A DNA stretch of 12,203 bases from Leptofilum sp050292445. Its GTDB lineage: Bacteria; Chloroflexota; Anaerolineae; Promineifilales; Promineifilaceae. A model generated the notes under the pieces. That model saw nothing but the letters and a program-made list of their open reading frames with translations. It did no database searches and had not been told where the DNA came from. Below, one piece after another: positions 1 through 6,909 of this stretch. The position numbers were made by a program, and so were the translations under genes. Location: contig JBNKLQ010000194.1 of assembly GCA_050292445.1 (NCBI GenBank), positions 1-12,203 of the forward strand, in the 5' to 3' direction. Position 1 is the stretch's first letter. Each line of letters opens with the position of its first letter.

Positions 1-804
1 CGCGGTGGCGTCATCCGCTGGGATTGGGGCCAATCCTGGTCCCTGGCTCGTGGTCAAACCGTTACCTCCGTCATCGGCAGCCGGGTGTCCAACACCCTCA
101 TCCTGATGACCAGCGTCACCGTCATCTCCCTGCTCATCGCCTTACCCATTGGCATCATTTCGGCCGTGCGGCAATACTCCCGGCTAGACTACGCCGTGAC
201 CACCTTCAGCTTCTTCGGCATCTCCATGCCCGTCTTCTGGTTTGGGCTACTCACCATCATCCTGTTTGGGGTGCAGTTCCAGCAATGGGGGCTGCCCTTC
301 TTCCCCACAGGTGATGTGTTCACCACCCGAGTCATCTCTGGTAGTATCCAGGATGTACTAGGCATTCAGCCCTACTCCGTGGCCGACCGCATCATCCATC
401 TGGTATTGCCTGTGAGCGTACTGACCCTACTCTACCTGGCTGGCTGGAGCCGCTTCATGCGCTCCTCCATGCTAGAAGTGCTGCGACAAGATTACGTGCG
501 CACCGCCCGCTCCAAAGGGCTGCGGGAACGCATGGTTATTCTCAAGCACGCCGCCCGCAACGCCCTGATTCCACTGATCACCATCGTGGTATTCCAGATT
601 CCAGGCATCTTCAGCGGCGCGATTATTACCGAGACGATCTTCAACTATCCGGGAATGGGCCGGTTGTTCATCGATTCGCTCAATCGGGACGATTGGCCGA
701 TTGTGATGGCCCTGCTGTTTATCACCGCCATCCTGGTGGTGTTTGCTACCCTGATTGGGGACATCCTCTACACGATTGTAGACCCCCGGATTCGGTTTGA
801 CTAA
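1..804 (+). CDS. Peptide ABC transporter permease, DppB/OppB type (5' end outside window)
   Basis: This is the first inner-membrane permease of a peptide (or nickel/oligopeptide) ABC importer. The frame is open from base 1 and ends with TAA at 802-804, so 267 residues are seen. DppB/OppB proteins are usually about 310-340 residues, so the N-terminal membrane segment and part of the first outer loop are missing. An internal GTG at 85 is not the real start, because the upstream codons already read as typical family sequence (GDLG-like, then VSNTL). Several hydrophobic helices are present. The cytoplasmic EAA loop that docks on the ATPase lies at about 502-522 (TARSKGL), followed by the family-typical ETIFNYPGMG and the C-terminal VDPRIRFD. 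The next gene is permease C. The family is clear but the substrate cannot be told from sequence. Confidence 0.93.
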   Translation, partial: RGGVIRWDWGQSWSLARGQTVTSVIGSRVSNTLILMTSVTVISLLIALPIGIISAVRQYSRLDYAVTTFSFFGISMPVFWFGLLTIILFGVQFQQWGLPFFPTGDVFTTRVISGSIQDVLGIQPYSVADRIIHLVLPVSVLTLLYLAGWSRFMRSSMLEVLRQDYVRTARSKGLRERMVILKHAARNALIPLITIVVFQIPGIFSGAIITETIFNYPGMGRLFIDSLNRDDWPIVMALLFITAILVVFATLIGDILYTIVDPRIRFD

Positions 805-806
805 AT

Positions 807-889
807 GGTGGCTGGTGGTTAGGGGCTAGTGGCTGGTAACGCCATCCAGCTAACAAGCCACAAACGAGTAACCACGAGCAACTAGCAAC
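807..889. repeat. Degenerate heptamer repeats in two complementary arms
   Basis: Most of the spacer between the two permease genes is made of 7-bp units. Arm one (807-841) reads in register GGTGGCT, GGTGGTT, AGGGGCT, AGTGGCT, GGTAACG. Arm two (848-889) reads AGCTAAC, AAGCCAC, AAACGAG, TAACCAC, GAGCAAC, TAGCAAC. Arm two resembles the reverse complement of arm one. In one consistent fold 815-821 pairs with 869-875 and 829-834 pairs with 856-861, leaving a symmetric 7/7 internal loop. The ribosome-binding site of the next gene lies just beyond arm two. The periodicity and pairing are seen directly; any role is unknown. Confidence 0.75.
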
Positions 890-895
890 AATTTC

Positions 896-902
896 AAGGA
901 GA
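896..902 (+). promoter_or_regulatory. Ribosome-binding site of permease C
   Basis: AAGGAGA lies 5 bases before the ATG at 908. It is a near-consensus Shine-Dalgarno sequence and fixes the start of the permease C gene just after the heptamer-repeat spacer. Confidence 0.8.
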
Positions 903-907
903 AAGCT

Positions 908-1885
908 ATGAGCGTAGCAGAAATAGATGTGGATGCTCTGCAAGCCGAAGCGCTGCTGACATCCAAACCAGAACATATCTTGATGACCTACTGGAAGCGG
1001 CTGCGGCGGCACCGCCTGGCCACTGCCAGCCTGGTCATCCTGGGGGTTATCATCGCCTTTGTCATTATTGGCCCGATGGTGATGTCCCGGATGACCTACT
1101 ACAACACCTCGCGGGGCGAATTTGTGCCCTACACGCGAGACACCCAGGATTTGGCGGCGCGAAATGCCGCCCCCACAGCGGAGCATCCGCTGGGCACCGA
1201 TGAATTGGGACGGGATGTGCTGTACCGACTGATGGTAGCCGGTCAGCTGTCGCTGGTGATTGCTTTTTCTGTGACGGTGATTGCCGAGACGTTTGGCATG
1301 TTTATGGGAGCGGTATCGGGCTATTTTGGCAGCTGGGTGGACAGTCTCATCCAGCGGATTGTGGAATTTATCATCATCCTGCCGTCGCTGCCGCTGCTGT
1401 TGGTGTTGTCCTCGATTCTGCGTGACCTGCGGATCTCGTTCTTGCCGCCGGAGTGGAGTCAGGCGTTTGTGATTATCGCCATTCTAGCTGGTTTGGGCTG
1501 GACGGGCGCGTGTCGGCTGGCGCGGGCGTCGGTGCTGAGTTTGCGCAACCAGGAGTTTACGGAAGCGGCGCGGGCGTTGGGAATGGGTGATTTGCAGATT
1601 ATCCTGCGGCACATGATGCCCAATGCGATACCGCCGATTATTGTGAATGCGACGTTGAGTTTGGGGACGGTGATTCTGGTGGAGTCTGCCTTGAGCTTTT
1701 TGGGATTTGGCATTCAGCAGCCGGTGGCCACGTGGGGGAACATGTTGCAAGATGTGCAGAAGGACATGTTCACGGCACCGTGGAAGGCGTTGTATCCAGG
1801 GTTGTTGATTTTTGTCACGGTGTTGGCAGTTAATTATCTGGGAGATGGCTTACGTGATGCCCTTGACCCCAGACTTAAACTCTAA
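908..1885 (+). CDS. Peptide ABC transporter permease, DppC/OppC type
   Basis: This is the second inner-membrane permease of the importer, pairing with the upstream permease to form the channel. It is 325 residues, a normal length for the family. It has a short cytoplasmic N-terminus with an OppC_N-like stretch (YWKRLRRHRLA at about 28-38) and a first membrane helix at about 39-58. A periplasmic loop follows, holding the family motif HPLGTDELGRD at 93-103, and then five further hydrophobic segments. The EAA loop is at about 219-225 (EAARALG), followed by the typical ESALSFLGFG and a C-terminal DPRLKL. The ATG start is supported by a strong Shine-Dalgarno. The 103-bp gap to the previous gene is wide for such an operon and is filled by heptamer repeats. 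Confidence 0.95.
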   Translation: MSVAEIDVDALQAEALLTSKPEHILMTYWKRLRRHRLATASLVILGVIIAFVIIGPMVMSRMTYYNTSRGEFVPYTRDTQDLAARNAAPTAEHPLGTDELGRDVLYRLMVAGQLSLVIAFSVTVIAETFGMFMGAVSGYFGSWVDSLIQRIVEFIIILPSLPLLLVLSSILRDLRISFLPPEWSQAFVIIAILAGLGWTGACRLARASVLSLRNQEFTEAARALGMGDLQIILRHMMPNAIPPIIVNATLSLGTVILVESALSFLGFGIQQPVATWGNMLQDVQKDMFTAPWKALYPGLLIFVTVLAVNYLGDGLRDALDPRLKL

Positions 1886-1917
1886 GGCAATTCATCCATA
1901 GGGAAGAGGCAGAGAAA

Positions 1918-2919
1918 GTGGAGAATAATAGCAAAGAAAACATTCTTGAAGTAAAGGGTCTTAAGACTCAGTTTTTTACTGAGTCTGGCGTTGTGCGTGC
2001 TGTAGATGGCATTGACATTCACGTTAAACGAGGCGAGGTATTAGGTATTGTAGGGGAGTCTGGTTGCGGTAAAAGTGTGACTTCTCTATCTATCATGCGG
2101 CTGGTTGGGCAACCTGGCAAAATCGTTGAGGGTCAAATTATTTTTGATAATGAAGATCTTTTGAAATTGCCAGAGTCTAGAATGGTTAAAATTCGTGGCA
2201 ATCGAATTTCGATGATTTTTCAGCAGCCCCAAAGTTGTTTGAATCCTGTATTTAAGGTGGGTGATCAGCTATCGGAAGTGTTGTTCATTCATCAGGATTT
2301 AGGTAAAGAAGCCGGGCAAAGGCGGGCTGTTGAGCTGTTAAGTATGGTGGGTATTCCTGAGCCAGAGTCACGGGTCAATTCATTCCCTCATGAGATGTCT
2401 GGTGGTATGGCTCAGCGTGTAATGATTGCTATGGCCCTAGCTTGTGTGCCCGAATTACTCATTGCCGATGAGCCTACAACGGCATTGGATGTGACAATTC
2501 AGGCGCAGATTCTTGATTTGATGCGCAATTTGCGTTCAAAGATGGAAACGTCCATTATTTTGATTACGCATGATTTAGGTGTTGTGGCGGAGATGTGTGA
2601 TCGTGTTGTGGTCATGTACGCAGGTCGCATTGTTGAGGAATCGCCTGTTATTGAGTTATATGAATCACCCAAACATCCATATACGGCCGCTTTGATTGGC
2701 TCTACTCCCGTTTTAGGACAGGCTGAAAAAGACCTAGTTACGATCCCTGGATCCGTGCCTAATCTTATTAATCTACCGGAGGGGTGTAAATTTGCTCCGC
2801 GCTGCTTGCCCAGAGTAGAAAACGAGTTGGCGATTTGCACAGAAGAAGAGCCAGAACTTAAGGCAATTGCCCCCAATCGTAAGGTGCGCTGCTGGCTGTA
2901 CGAAGAAGGAGTGGAGTAA
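1918..2919 (+). CDS. Peptide ABC transporter ATPase, DppD/OppD type
   Basis: This is one of two cytoplasmic ATPases that power the importer, with 333 residues. Walker A is at 46-53 (GESGCGKS), the Q-loop at 101-104 (FQQP), the signature at 161-166 (SGGMAQ), Walker B with D184 and E185, and the H-loop at H218. The C-terminal oligopeptide-transporter extension has HPYTAAL near 253-259 and four cysteines (C290, C296, C307, C325). This cysteine pattern is common in the subfamily and has been linked to an iron-sulfur cluster in some members; binding here is inferred. The GTG start at 1918 is chosen because the fold begins directly after it and a purine-rich AGAGG lies 8 bases upstream, with no nearby ATG. 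GC content is visibly lower (about 45% in a spot count) than in the upstream permease genes (about 60%). Confidence 0.95.
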   Translation: MENNSKENILEVKGLKTQFFTESGVVRAVDGIDIHVKRGEVLGIVGESGCGKSVTSLSIMRLVGQPGKIVEGQIIFDNEDLLKLPESRMVKIRGNRISMIFQQPQSCLNPVFKVGDQLSEVLFIHQDLGKEAGQRRAVELLSMVGIPEPESRVNSFPHEMSGGMAQRVMIAMALACVPELLIADEPTTALDVTIQAQILDLMRNLRSKMETSIILITHDLGVVAEMCDRVVVMYAGRIVEESPVIELYESPKHPYTAALIGSTPVLGQAEKDLVTIPGSVPNLINLPEGCKFAPRCLPRVENELAICTEEEPELKAIAPNRKVRCWLYEEGVE

Positions 2920-2920
2920 G

Positions 2921-4003
2921 ATGGTTGAGGAAGTCAAAGTAGACCGCAGTGCCAAGGCAACAAAGAGCAAGCGTGTTTTGGTTGAGGTTAAGAACGTTGT
3001 TAAATACTTTCCTGTTCGGGCTGGCTTATTGCAGCGTGTTAAGGCGTGGGTAAAAGCAGTTGATGATGTTTCATTTTTCATTTATGAGGGTGAAACATTT
3101 GGTTTGGTTGGTGAGTCTGGCTGTGGTAAGACGACAATCGGCCGTACAATTTTGCGATTAATTCCGGCGACATCGGGCAGTGTGATTTTTGATGGACAGG
3201 ACCTTTTTGAGTTGAACGCCAGCCAACTGAAAAAGATGCGTCGAAATGTTCAGATTATTTTTCAGGATCCTTATTCATCTCTAGACCCTCGCATGCCAAT
3301 TGGTGAGAGTATTGCAGAAGGTTTACGCATTCATACTGACAAGAATTCACAGGAACGGTATGACATTGTTGTAGAAATGTTGACCCGAGTGGGTATGCGG
3401 GCCGATCATGCGCGTCGGTATCCACATGAGTTTTCTGGTGGGCAGCGGCAGCGGATTGGTATTGCCCGGGCTCTGGCATTACGGCCGCAATTTATTGTGT
3501 GTGATGAGCCGGTTTCTGCTTTAGACGTATCGATTCAGGCGCAGGTGTTGAACATTTTGCGGGAGCTACAAAAAGATTTTGGTCTGACTTATTTGTTTAT
3601 TGCTCATAATTTGAGTGTGGTTGAACACTTTAGCGATCGCGTTGGTGTCATGTATTTGGGTAAGATGGTGGAGATGGCGTCACGGGATGATCTGTATCGT
3701 GACCCCTTGCATCCTTACACCCAGGCGCTTATGTCGGCCATCCCGATTCCTGATCCAACATTAAAACGACAGCGGGTTATTTTGGAAGGTGATGTGCCGA
3801 GTCCGTTGAATCCGCCAAGTGGTTGTCGCTTCCATACGCGCTGCCCATTGGCTTTTGATAAGTGCTCGGAAGAAGAGCCACCCTTTAAAGATTATGGTGA
3901 AGAGCATTATGCTGCTTGTTGGCTGTTGGAAACCGGCGAGAAAGGTGCCAGCAAGTTGACCCGTGAGAACTTGCCAGAGGACGCTCACATCGTTGAGTTG
4001 TAA
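2921..4003 (+). CDS. Peptide ABC transporter ATPase, DppF/OppF type
   Basis: This is the second ATPase, expected to form a heterodimer with the preceding one under the two permeases. From the ATG at 2921 it has 360 residues. Walker A is at 64-71 (GESGCGKT), the Q-loop at Q115, the signature at 152-155 (SGGQ), Walker B with D175 and E176, and the H-loop at H209. The C-terminal extension has HPYTQAL and cysteines C282, C288, C295 and C313. The start at 2921 is chosen over an in-frame TTG at 2867, because AAGGAG (2906-2911) sits 9 bases before the ATG and the longer version would overlap the previous gene by 53 bp with no family similarity. It starts 1 bp after the previous stop codon, which indicates translational coupling. 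An intrinsic terminator follows. Confidence 0.95.
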   Translation: MVEEVKVDRSAKATKSKRVLVEVKNVVKYFPVRAGLLQRVKAWVKAVDDVSFFIYEGETFGLVGESGCGKTTIGRTILRLIPATSGSVIFDGQDLFELNASQLKKMRRNVQIIFQDPYSSLDPRMPIGESIAEGLRIHTDKNSQERYDIVVEMLTRVGMRADHARRYPHEFSGGQRQRIGIARALALRPQFIVCDEPVSALDVSIQAQVLNILRELQKDFGLTYLFIAHNLSVVEHFSDRVGVMYLGKMVEMASRDDLYRDPLHPYTQALMSAIPIPDPTLKRQRVILEGDVPSPLNPPSGCRFHTRCPLAFDKCSEEEPPFKDYGEEHYAACWLLETGEKGASKLTRENLPEDAHIVEL

Positions 4004-4044
4004 TTTCTCAGCCTTGGTTGGTTCAATTTTGGTGTGTTTATTAG

Positions 4045-4071
4045 AAAGGTCTGTAAAAACAGGCCTTTTTT
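4045..4071 (+). terminator. Rho-independent terminator of the ABC operon
   Basis: A 9-bp stem (4045-4053 with 4060-4068, one G-T wobble) encloses a 6-base loop TAAAAA and runs into six T residues (4066-4071). It lies 42 bp after the stop of the last ATPase gene and separates the operon from the response regulator. Confidence 0.88.
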
Positions 4072-4075
4072 CATG

Positions 4076-4105
4076 TTGTCTTATTGTGTTGGCAGACTCT
4101 ATAAT
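4076..4105 (+). promoter_or_regulatory. Predicted sigma70-like promoter of the response regulator
   Basis: A -35-like TTGTCT (4076-4081) and a perfect -10 TATAAT (4100-4105) are separated by 18 bp. The start codon at 4138 lies about 25 bases beyond the expected transcription start. AGGA at 4128-4131 is the likely ribosome-binding site. The placement directly after a terminator supports independent transcription. Confidence 0.6.
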
Positions 4106-4137
4106 GGTCGAAAGCAATTAGGATAACAGGATTTATT

Positions 4138-5313
4138 ATGGCGGATGCAAAACAGATTTTAGTTGTTGATGATCATTTCGAGATGCTGGAGTTTTTGCGC
4201 TCGATGTTGGAATTGTCTAATCAGGATTGTGAGGTGCTGGCAGTTCCTTCAGCTGAGGAAGGCTTGTTGGAACTGCGGCGAGCGCAATTTGATTTGCTCA
4301 TTACCGATGTTCGGCTGCCAGGGATGAGTGGGTTTGATTTGGTGCGCCGGATAAAAGCGCTTGGCCGTGAAGTGCCTGTGATTATGATTACGGCCTATTC
4401 TTCTAGCCAGGGTAAGAAGGAAGCAGCGGAGTTGGGAGTGTATCGTTATTTCCAGAAGCCTTTGGATACGGATAGTGTGCTTACGGCCGTTCATACTGCG
4501 CTTCATGGGGAATCTGTTGCTGTTCCACCAGCAAAATTAGCTGTGCCTACGCCGAAACCAACGGCCGTTTCTGATGAGTTACAGCGCCGTTTGGATTCGT
4601 TGCGAGTGGATACGGGCGCGATGCATTTAACTTTGACAACGGCCGTCGGTGAGATTTTGTTCTCTGCCGGTGACGGGCGGCAATTTGATTTGAAAAAGTT
4701 GATGGGCATCGTCGCGGACAATTTGAGCCACAGCTTTTTGTTGGGGGATGAATTGGGTGCGGCTGAACCATTTACCTTGCAATATCATATGGGTGATGAT
4801 TTTGAGTTCTATTGTGCCAATGTGGGCCGGGGCCATTTTCTGACCCTTTTCTTTGATATGGCATCACGTCGGGGACGAATTGGCACGATTTGGGTGTTTA
4901 CCCAGCGAGCCATCAAGGATTTACGTGCCCTGCTGCCTTCGTTAGAAACTATCCCTAGTCCGGCTGAGGTTGAAAAGGTTAAAGCACAGATCGTGGAAGA
5001 AATGGATACACCAGTAGCAACGGCCGTATCTCTGCCGCCACAGCCTGCCCCAATTCCTTTGTACGAAGACGAAGAAGAAAAGGAAGAAGTGCCTGAACCC
5101 CCGCCGGCCGATTATCTGGATATTGCTCCTGATGAACTGATGGATTTGCTTTCTGGGGGGAGCGACCCAGTGGATGAAACGGCCGATCTGGACGCGTTTT
5201 GGGATACAGCTCTCAGTGATGATGAAGCGGATAGCAGCACCGGAATTTCGTTGGATGAAGCCTTGCAGCGCGGGTTGGTTGACTTTGATGAAGACAGCAA
5301 GTCAGGTGAGTGA
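4138..5313 (+). CDS. Response regulator: receiver domain, roadblock/LC7-like domain, acidic tail
   Basis: This is a cytoplasmic signalling protein of 391 residues. Residues 5-124 are a CheY-like receiver domain with all key residues: acidic pair D11/D12, phosphoacceptor D57, T85 and K107 before a proline. A proline-rich linker (about 128-144) leads to residues 145-267. There the strand-helix pattern, with FLTLFFDMASRRGRIGTIWV late in the domain followed by an amphipathic helix, resembles a roadblock/LC7 domain (a fold often tied to small GTPases). That assignment is an inference from pattern. The last 120 residues are acidic and low-complexity (a Glu/Pro run near 310-323). No DNA-binding or enzymatic output domain is visible, so action by protein-protein contact is likely. 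No histidine kinase is adjacent. It contains four in-frame ACGGCCGT octamers. Confidence 0.88.
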   Translation: MADAKQILVVDDHFEMLEFLRSMLELSNQDCEVLAVPSAEEGLLELRRAQFDLLITDVRLPGMSGFDLVRRIKALGREVPVIMITAYSSSQGKKEAAELGVYRYFQKPLDTDSVLTAVHTALHGESVAVPPAKLAVPTPKPTAVSDELQRRLDSLRVDTGAMHLTLTTAVGEILFSAGDGRQFDLKKLMGIVADNLSHSFLLGDELGAAEPFTLQYHMGDDFEFYCANVGRGHFLTLFFDMASRRGRIGTIWVFTQRAIKDLRALLPSLETIPSPAEVEKVKAQIVEEMDTPVATAVSLPPQPAPIPLYEDEEEKEEVPEPPPADYLDIAPDELMDLLSGGSDPVDETADLDAFWDTALSDDEADSSTGISLDEALQRGLVDFDEDSKSGE

Positions 5314-5316
5314 GCG

Positions 5317-6042
5317 TTAGCCCACGTTGACTTCGTTTTGTAAAACGGCCGTAATCTGCCCCAATTCCCTGATGCAAGGATATGACATATCGCCATACAG
5401 GCCCTCAGGATCGAAAATAACTGGTGCCATACCTGCCTTTTGAGCCCCAAGGCCATCTGCAAAATAATTATCTCCTACATAAAGACATTCAGCTGCGCTA
5501 AGACCGGTAAAGTGAGAGCGGGCATGATTAAAAATAGCTACGTTTGGCTTCCAGTAACCAATTTCCCCAGCAGCTAGCGTCATGTCAAACCAATTGGCAA
5601 TCTCCAACTGCTCCAACACGTCATGAAACGGCGAAGAGCGGTTCGAAATAACACCCAAAATGTAGCCGGATTCTTTTAGTTGTGACAATAACTCAACTGC
5701 TCCGTCAGCCAGTTGAACCACAGGCATATACTCAGTGCCAAACCAATCACGAACAAGTTGGGCCCGTTCTTGCAGATTGTCCCTTACCTGTACCGTTTCT
5801 AGCAATTGGCGTGAATAATTAACCCAAAAGCCATCCTCCCCTAGACGCTTCATCTCCTCAACCAAAAGGTCATCTTGTCCCCAATAACGATGGGCCCAGA
5901 TTTTTACCCGACGCGCTGAGGCCTCATCAATATGAATTTGTTGTAAGCGGGCAAATTGGATAAATGCCTCTGTTGGGGAAGGGTATGGAATACGTAAAGT
6001 TCCATCTAGATCAAAAAATACTGCCTTGTAACGGGTTGTCAT
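5317..6042 (-). CDS. HAD-superfamily hydrolase (phosphatase-like)
   Basis: This is a cytoplasmic haloacid-dehalogenase-family hydrolase of 241 residues, probably a phosphatase acting on a small phosphorylated metabolite; the substrate is unknown. Motif I is FFDLDGTL with nucleophile D11 and acid/base D13. A helical cap occupies about 20-100. Motif II is VISNRS with S133, motif III is K165 in YWKPN, and motif IV is VGDNYFADG with D191 and D196. This matches the subfamily that contains phosphoglycolate phosphatases and related enzymes. The ATG at 6042 is preferred over a GTG at 6048, because a Shine-Dalgarno (CAGGAG on the minus strand, 6053-6048) sits 5 bases upstream of the ATG and would overlap the GTG. 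Its stop codon lies 3 bp from the stop of the convergent response regulator gene. Confidence 0.9.
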   Translation of the reverse strand: MTTRYKAVFFDLDGTLRIPYPSPTEAFIQFARLQQIHIDEASARRVKIWAHRYWGQDDLLVEEMKRLGEDGFWVNYSRQLLETVQVRDNLQERAQLVRDWFGTEYMPVVQLADGAVELLSQLKESGYILGVISNRSSPFHDVLEQLEIANWFDMTLAAGEIGYWKPNVAIFNHARSHFTGLSAAECLYVGDNYFADGLGAQKAGMAPVIFDPEGLYGDMSYPCIRELGQITAVLQNEVNVG

Positions 6043-6086
6043 GCACACTCCTGACAGAAATAACTTCAGATATAAACAGATAATAG

Positions 6087-6115
6087 TTGTTTAGCAGTTA
6101 AGGAACCGCTACAAT
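6087..6115 (+). promoter_or_regulatory. Predicted sigma70-like promoter of the Dpm1-like gene
   Basis: TTGTTT (6087-6092) and TACAAT (6110-6115) are separated by an ideal 17 bp in the divergent spacer. Transcription would begin near 6121-6122, inside the hairpin at 6114-6153, so the mRNA would begin almost directly with its inner stem. Confidence 0.5.
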
Positions 6116-6153
6116 CAGCCAGTTTTGAGGAAAACCTCTCAAAAAAGGCTGAT
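6114..6153 (+). promoter_or_regulatory. Two-part inverted repeat over the ribosome-binding site
   Basis: The outer arms ATCAGCC (6114-6120) and GGCTGAT (6147-6153) are perfect reverse complements. The inner arms TTTTGAG (6123-6129) and CTCAAAA (6138-6144) are also perfect. They are separated by a symmetric 2/2 internal loop and close on an 8-base loop, giving 14 perfect pairs. The only ribosome-binding site candidate for the ATG at 6157 (AAGG, 6145-6148) falls in the 3' arm. The structure is seen directly; a regulatory role is an inference. Confidence 0.7.
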
Positions 6154-6156
6154 ATT

Positions 6157-6909
6157 ATGATAGATAGTTTTGTAATTGTACCAACTTATAATGAAGCTGA
6201 TAATTTGGATGATCTTATCTCTCAACTTCTTGACTTGCCAGTAGCTATTGGGGTGATTGTGGTAGATGACAATTCTCCTGATGGTACTGGTCAATTGGCG
6301 GATACGTGGGCAGCCCGGCATCCGGGCCGCGTTTTAGTGGAGCACCGTCCTGGGAAGCTGGGCTTGGGCACAGCCTACATTGCTGGCTTCAAAAAGGCGT
6401 TGGCTATTGGGGCCAAGCGCATCATGACGATGGATGCCGATTTTTCCCACAATCCACGCTATATTCCCGACATGATTGAATTAAGCAAGCGAAAACATGT
6501 GGTCATCGGCTCCCGTTACGTGCCAGGTGGTGGCCAGCGCAACTGCACCTGGAAGCGCGTCTTGCTTAGCAAGGGTGGGAATTTCGTGGCTCGCTCGCTG
6601 TTAGGGTTGAAGGCACGTGACGCGACGGCCGGTTTTAGACTGTACCGACGAGAAGTGCTGGAATCCATTCCATTGGAACGCATTTTTTCCAGTGGTTACT
6701 CTTTTTTAGTAGAAATGCTCTTCATGTGCCAGCGGCGTGGTTGGCAAATTGGCGAAGTGCCCATCATTTTTGAAGATCGGCGCAAAGGGCAGACAAAGAT
6801 TTCGCGCAACGAAGTGATCAAGGCACAGTACACGCTGCTGCGGCTGGCATTCCGCCGACTGCGGGGTGGCGAGCCGAGACGACCTGAAGTGCCTATTTCC
6901 TCATCATGA
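6157..6909 (+). CDS. Dpm1-like polyprenyl-phosphate sugar synthase (GT2 family)
   Basis: This is a family 2 glycosyltransferase of the dolichol-phosphate mannose synthase (Dpm1) type, 250 residues. It is expected to move a sugar from GDP- or UDP-sugar to polyprenyl phosphate at the cytoplasmic membrane face. Visible motifs are VPTYNE (8-13), VVDDNSPDGT (35-44), the metal-binding DAD (D93, D95) followed by FSH, GSRYVPGG (118-125), DATAGFRLYRR (155-165) and DRRKGQTK (207-214). No C-terminal membrane helices follow the catalytic domain, so it is the short soluble form of the family. The ATG is preceded by a weak Shine-Dalgarno inside a hairpin. It overlaps the next gene by 4 bp (ATGA at 6906-6909), indicating coupling. 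Mannose is the usual sugar but is not proven here. Confidence 0.92.
   Translation: MIDSFVIVPTYNEADNLDDLISQLLDLPVAIGVIVVDDNSPDGTGQLADTWAARHPGRVLVEHRPGKLGLGTAYIAGFKKALAIGAKRIMTMDADFSHNPRYIPDMIELSKRKHVVIGSRYVPGGGQRNCTWKRVLLSKGGNFVARSLLGLKARDATAGFRLYRREVLESIPLERIFSSGYSFLVEMLFMCQRRGWQIGEVPIIFEDRRKGQTKISRNEVIKAQYTLLRLAFRRLRGGEPRRPEVPISSS

Noticed and set aside
807..889. CRISPR array
   Set aside because: Units are 7 bp with no conserved repeat separated by unique spacers, and no cas gene is present.
746..1186. Minus-strand open frame spanning the heptamer spacer
   Set aside because: It overlaps two clear permease genes and translates the repeats; no family features are visible.
2867..2920. Upstream TTG start for ATPase F
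   Set aside because: It would overlap the previous gene by 53 bp; the ATG at 2921 has a proper Shine-Dalgarno and starts at typical family sequence.
3633..3640. GCGATCGC, the cyanobacterial HIP1 octamer
   Set aside because: I noticed only this copy, inside the ATPase F gene, so it is likely chance and not evidence for a cyanobacterium.
6046..6048. GTG start for the HAD hydrolase
   Set aside because: It would overlap the Shine-Dalgarno that is ideally spaced for the ATG two codons later.
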